NCBI GenBank assembly: GCA_027943245.1
Contig: JANDJZ010000356.1
Location: forward strand, 1 to 47,163
Direction of reading: 5' to 3'
Length of the DNA: 47,163 bases
Source: Acanthamoeba sp. SK_2022b
Taxonomy: Eukaryota > Discosea > Longamoebia > Acanthamoebidae
Shown in pieces: positions 44,653 through 47,163 of this stretch. The notes beneath the pieces are model-generated. The model saw only the letters and a program-made list of their open reading frames with translations. It was not told the origin of the DNA and searched no databases. The number at the start of each line of letters is the position of its first letter. Within the stretch, counting starts at the first letter, position 1. Position numbers and translations under genes: made by a program.

Positions 44653-44948
44653 CCTAACCCTAAGATTACCTGGGGTGGTGCAGCTGGCATGCTGCCTTGG
44701 ACTGCTGGCACACAGCCACCCTTTGGTCAGAGTTCATCTCTTCTTCTTCTTCTTCATCTTCTACTTCTTCCTCTTCCTCTTCTGCTTCTTCCTCTTCTTC
44801 CTCTTCCTCCTCAAGCAGCCTGGCACTCTTTCTTTTGTGGCCAGACAAGCTTTCCCACTCTGAATCATCAGCAGTTTCTCTAGCCTTCCTCTTTTCCACA
44901 TTGACTCTCTGGACTTTTCCCTCAGAGGTGATGGCACTTAGGGTTAGG
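44653..44948. repeat. inverted pair of 12-bp telomere-like sequences
   Basis: CCTAACCCTAAG at 44653-44664 and its exact reverse complement CTTAGGGTTAGG at 44937-44948 enclose the acidic ORF (296 bp in all). No target-site duplication is evident outside them. Confidence 0.7.
44666..44935 (-). CDS. acidic-tract ORF, probable exon fragment
   Basis: The minus strand is open from a possible acceptor near 44937 through SAITSEGKVQRVNVEKRKAR, ETADDSEWESLSGHKRKSAR and a Glu/Asp-rich run of about 25 residues, to a stop at 44666. There is no ATG at the apparent start (GTG), so it would be an internal or last exon. The KRKSAR basic patch next to an acidic tract is typical of nuclear chromatin proteins. 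It is flanked on both sides by short inverted telomere-like sequences. Family not recognised. Confidence 0.35.
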   Translation of the reverse strand, partial: AITSEGKVQRVNVEKRKARETADDSEWESLSGHKRKSARLLEEEEEEEEEAEEEEEEVEDEEEEEEMNSDQRVAVCQQSKAACQLHHPR

Positions 44949-45191
44949 GCTAGAGCACAAAGCTACAGATCATCCTACATTATTGAATACTATATGCTTT
45001 TGTAGAGCAAGAGCTCAGCTACAAGATACACTTGTCTAATTCTCATATCGTTACGTCATTACAGAGTTAGACGCAAATCTTTGAATTTTATATGGAACAC
45101 GCCCTATACAAAGGCCCTATCCATTACAAAAAAAGTCTGTGGTTTTTGTTTTCTACACATACAATTAAGCATTATTCAGATGTGATAATTC

Positions 45192-45580
45192 ACGCTCTAT
45201 TCAATGGCACAAACGAATAGCACTGATATGTCCAAGTATCAGAGATAGAGAATTTACAATGTTAATTTTTGGAAAAGTTGACCCAGGTTGTTTTTTAAAT
45301 TGTGGGCTAACAAAGATAGCTAGACCAAAACAGACAGCAGAAAACCCTTTTTTGGGGGTGGGTAAAGGGTATCACAAGTGTTGTTTGGAGGTCATGCATC
45401 CCAAGTACAAGAAAGCTTTGATATGGTGTGTCCTACGGACAAAGAAATCGTTGGTGCATTTCACAGGCTCTAACTCTGCATCCGTGTCTCCATGTTGCAC
45501 GCAGTATGGTGCGTTGTGTTCAGCTCATCAAGGGCTATGCAATGGTATGTAAAACAAAACTTTTTTGCAACATTGACCCC
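45192..45580 (+). repeat. subtelomeric duplication, copy A
   Basis: This copy shares with copy B an opening stretch (ACGCTCTA..., GAGATAGAGAATTTACAAT), then TGTGGGCTAACAAAG with CTAGACCAAAACAGACAG, and the end GCAATGGTATGTAAAACAAA. It carries an open frame (45259-45552) ending GSNSASVSPCCTQYGALCSA then HQGLCNG, followed by a GTATGT donor-like sequence. Confidence 0.8.
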
Positions 45581-45698
45581 ATGTGTGTTGCCTGTTGGCA
45601 ATCAGGACCTGGTGTTTTGGGGGGTATTTTTACCTGTGAGTCTCCTGCCTTGCCTCTTCCCCCCCCTGATATCAAGCATTGTAAATATACTATAGCTT

Positions 45699-46256
45699 AC
45701 GCTCTACCTGATGGTGCAAACAAAAATCCATGATCTGTCCAAGTAAAGGAGATAGAGAATTTACAATATTTTATTTTGAGCAATTTCAAGTGCAAAAAAA
45801 TCATGGATCTCAGGAAGAACTGGTCTACACCAACTCAATGCATCCTCATTAGAATCAGCATTACTCAGGCATAAGTTGAGTGGATGACACAGTCATTGTG
45901 GATGAAAAACAAAAAAAAAAAAAAAAAGGGAAGAGAGCCCATTTGTATGGGGCAAAATGGGTGGTTGTAAATTCAATTGTGGGCTAACAAAAAGAGCTAG
46001 ACCAAAACAGACAGTGGGAAACGTGTTTTTGGGGGGGCATAAAGGGTGTACAAGTCCTTTGGTGTCATGCTCTCCAAGTACAAGATAGCTGATTATATAC
46101 CAGTGACATGGTGTTCAGCACAGGGCACTGTGCATATTCTGAAATCAAGCTCTAACTCTGCATCCTTGTTGCTGTGTTGCATGTGGTACAGTGCGTTGTG
46201 TTCAGCTCAGCAAGGGCTATGCAATGGTATGTAAAACAAAACTTTTGCAAAATTGA
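45699..46256 (+). repeat. subtelomeric duplication, copy B
   Basis: A diverged second copy of 45192-45580. It has about 190 bp extra (about 45781-45970), including an A18 run at about 45909. Its open frame (46046-46234) ends SSNSASLLLCCMWYSALCSA then QQGLCNG and the same GTATGT donor-like sequence. Confidence 0.8.
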
Positions 46257-46762
46257 CTTGTAGGCAAAATGGGCAGCATTGAGCTACAACTGCTACAGAA
46301 GAAGCTACCCTATTGTCTTTGGGCTCATTAGAAAGCCAATAAAATGATGACAAAGGCATACAATCAATAATTGAAGCAAAACTTGCCCACAAGAGAGATA
46401 CCAAAAAAAAAATTATATCCATCACAGCAAATATTGCTTGTACAATGTATAACTGGCTAGCAAAGGGAGAGAAGCACAAGTAAACATGTGGATATCATTA
46501 CTGACAGTCAATGAATACCTGTATACATACAAGCAGCAAAAATATCAAGGTTATGGAATAGATAAACAAATAATACATGAAAAAAGCATGTCAAAAAATC
46601 CCAATTAATTGTATAAAATAGCATACTGGCTTGTACGTTGTCTGTGTAAGATGCCACTAGCAGGTCTGTACTCAGTGTTGAGTGCGCTACAAGATGACAT
46701 GTAACATGTGTACATTTAATGACTTTACCTTTTTAGGTCCTAGACTTACCATATTTAGACAT
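46257..46762 (+). other. AT-rich telomere-proximal region
   Basis: About 500 bp of AT-rich sequence between copy B and the telomere array. No ORF or repeat of note was seen. Confidence 0.5.
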
Positions 46763-47163
46763 AGGGTTAGGGTTAGGGTTAGGGTTAGGGTTAGGGTTAG
46801 GGTTAGGGTTAGGGTTAGGGTTAGGGTTAGGGTTAGGGTTAGGGTTAGGGTTAGGGTTAGTTAGGGTTAGGGTTAGGGTTAGGGTTAGGGTTAGGGTTAG
46901 GGTTAGGGTTAGGGTTAGGGTTAGGGTTAGGGTTAGGGTTAGGGTTAGGGTTAGGGTTAGGGTTAGGGTTAGGGTTAGGGTTAGGGTTAGGGTTAGGGTT
47001 AGGGTTAGGGTTAGGGTTAGGGTTAGGGTTAGGGTTAGGGTTAGGGTTAGGGTTAGGGTTAGGGTTAGGGTTAGGGTTAGGGTTAGGGTTAGGGTTAGGG
47101 TTAGGGTTAGGGTTAGGGTTAGGGTTAGGGTTAGGGTTAGGTTAGGGTTAGGGTTAGGGTTAG
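46763..47163 (+). repeat. telomere, (TTAGGG)n
   Basis: About 66 TTAGGG units run to the last base with the G-rich strand 5'-3' toward the end, as expected at a right-hand chromosome terminus. Two variant units occur: TTAG at about 46857 and TTAGG at about 47137. Confidence 0.98.

Overview
This is the right-hand end of a eukaryotic chromosome. The last 0.4 kb is an uninterrupted TTAGGG array running to the final base, with the G-rich strand at the 3' side as at a chromosome terminus. Everything inboard of about 41.7 kb is GC-rich and densely packed with genes, most split by many short GT-AG introns. Several introns carry microsatellites, and some look only 37-41 nt long. Gene content, LRR/GTPase and VIT-VWA architectures, intron style and telomere repeat point to an Acanthamoeba-like amoebozoan. 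That assignment is inference; no species-diagnostic sequence such as rRNA is present.

Layout, left to right. 0.1-1.7 kb: the 3' part of a BRO1-like (ALIX-type) gene (+). 1.8-2.7: a small secreted folate-receptor-like cysteine-rich protein (-). 2.8-5.1: a membrane-anchored JmjC/cupin oxygenase (+). 5.3-6.6: an Mpv17/PMP22 family protein (-). 7.3-8.0: an unrecognised protein (-). 8.5-10.3: a Spartan/SprT DNA-protein-crosslink protease (-). 10.4-11.0: a small secreted unknown (-). 11.8-16.5: a VIT-VWA-U-box protein with about 18 RNA polymerase II CTD-like heptads (+). 16.7-17.1: a tiny three-helix membrane protein (-). 17.6-19.1: a four-CBS AMPK-gamma-like protein (-). 19.6-22.0: an LRR protein fused to a Rho-like GTPase (+). 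22.5-27.6: the NMD helicase UPF1 (-). 27.7-30.3: an ABHD1/3-type hydrolase (-).

30.9-41.7 kb is a run of three multi-domain glycosyltransferase genes and the most distinctive part of the window: a GT77 plus second GT-A protein (-), a GT12-like plus degenerate chondroitin-GalNAc-transferase-like (GT7) protein (-), and a GT47-GT64-GT64 exostosin (+). The last two are divergently transcribed from a roughly 0.24-0.34 kb shared promoter. All three start with a signal anchor and would act in the Golgi lumen. Together they could build a glycosaminoglycan-like or other complex glycan, but this is inference from families and proximity only.

41.7-46.76 kb is the subtelomere, visibly less GC-rich: decayed ORFs, a 75-80 bp tandem repeat with a hairpin core, a chromodomain exon, an acidic ORF between two inverted bits of telomere repeat, and a diverged duplication that preserves an exon-like frame and splice donor.

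Exon boundaries were read by eye from conserved protein signal and GT/AG phase. Gene identities are mostly firm; individual splice sites and some termini are not.
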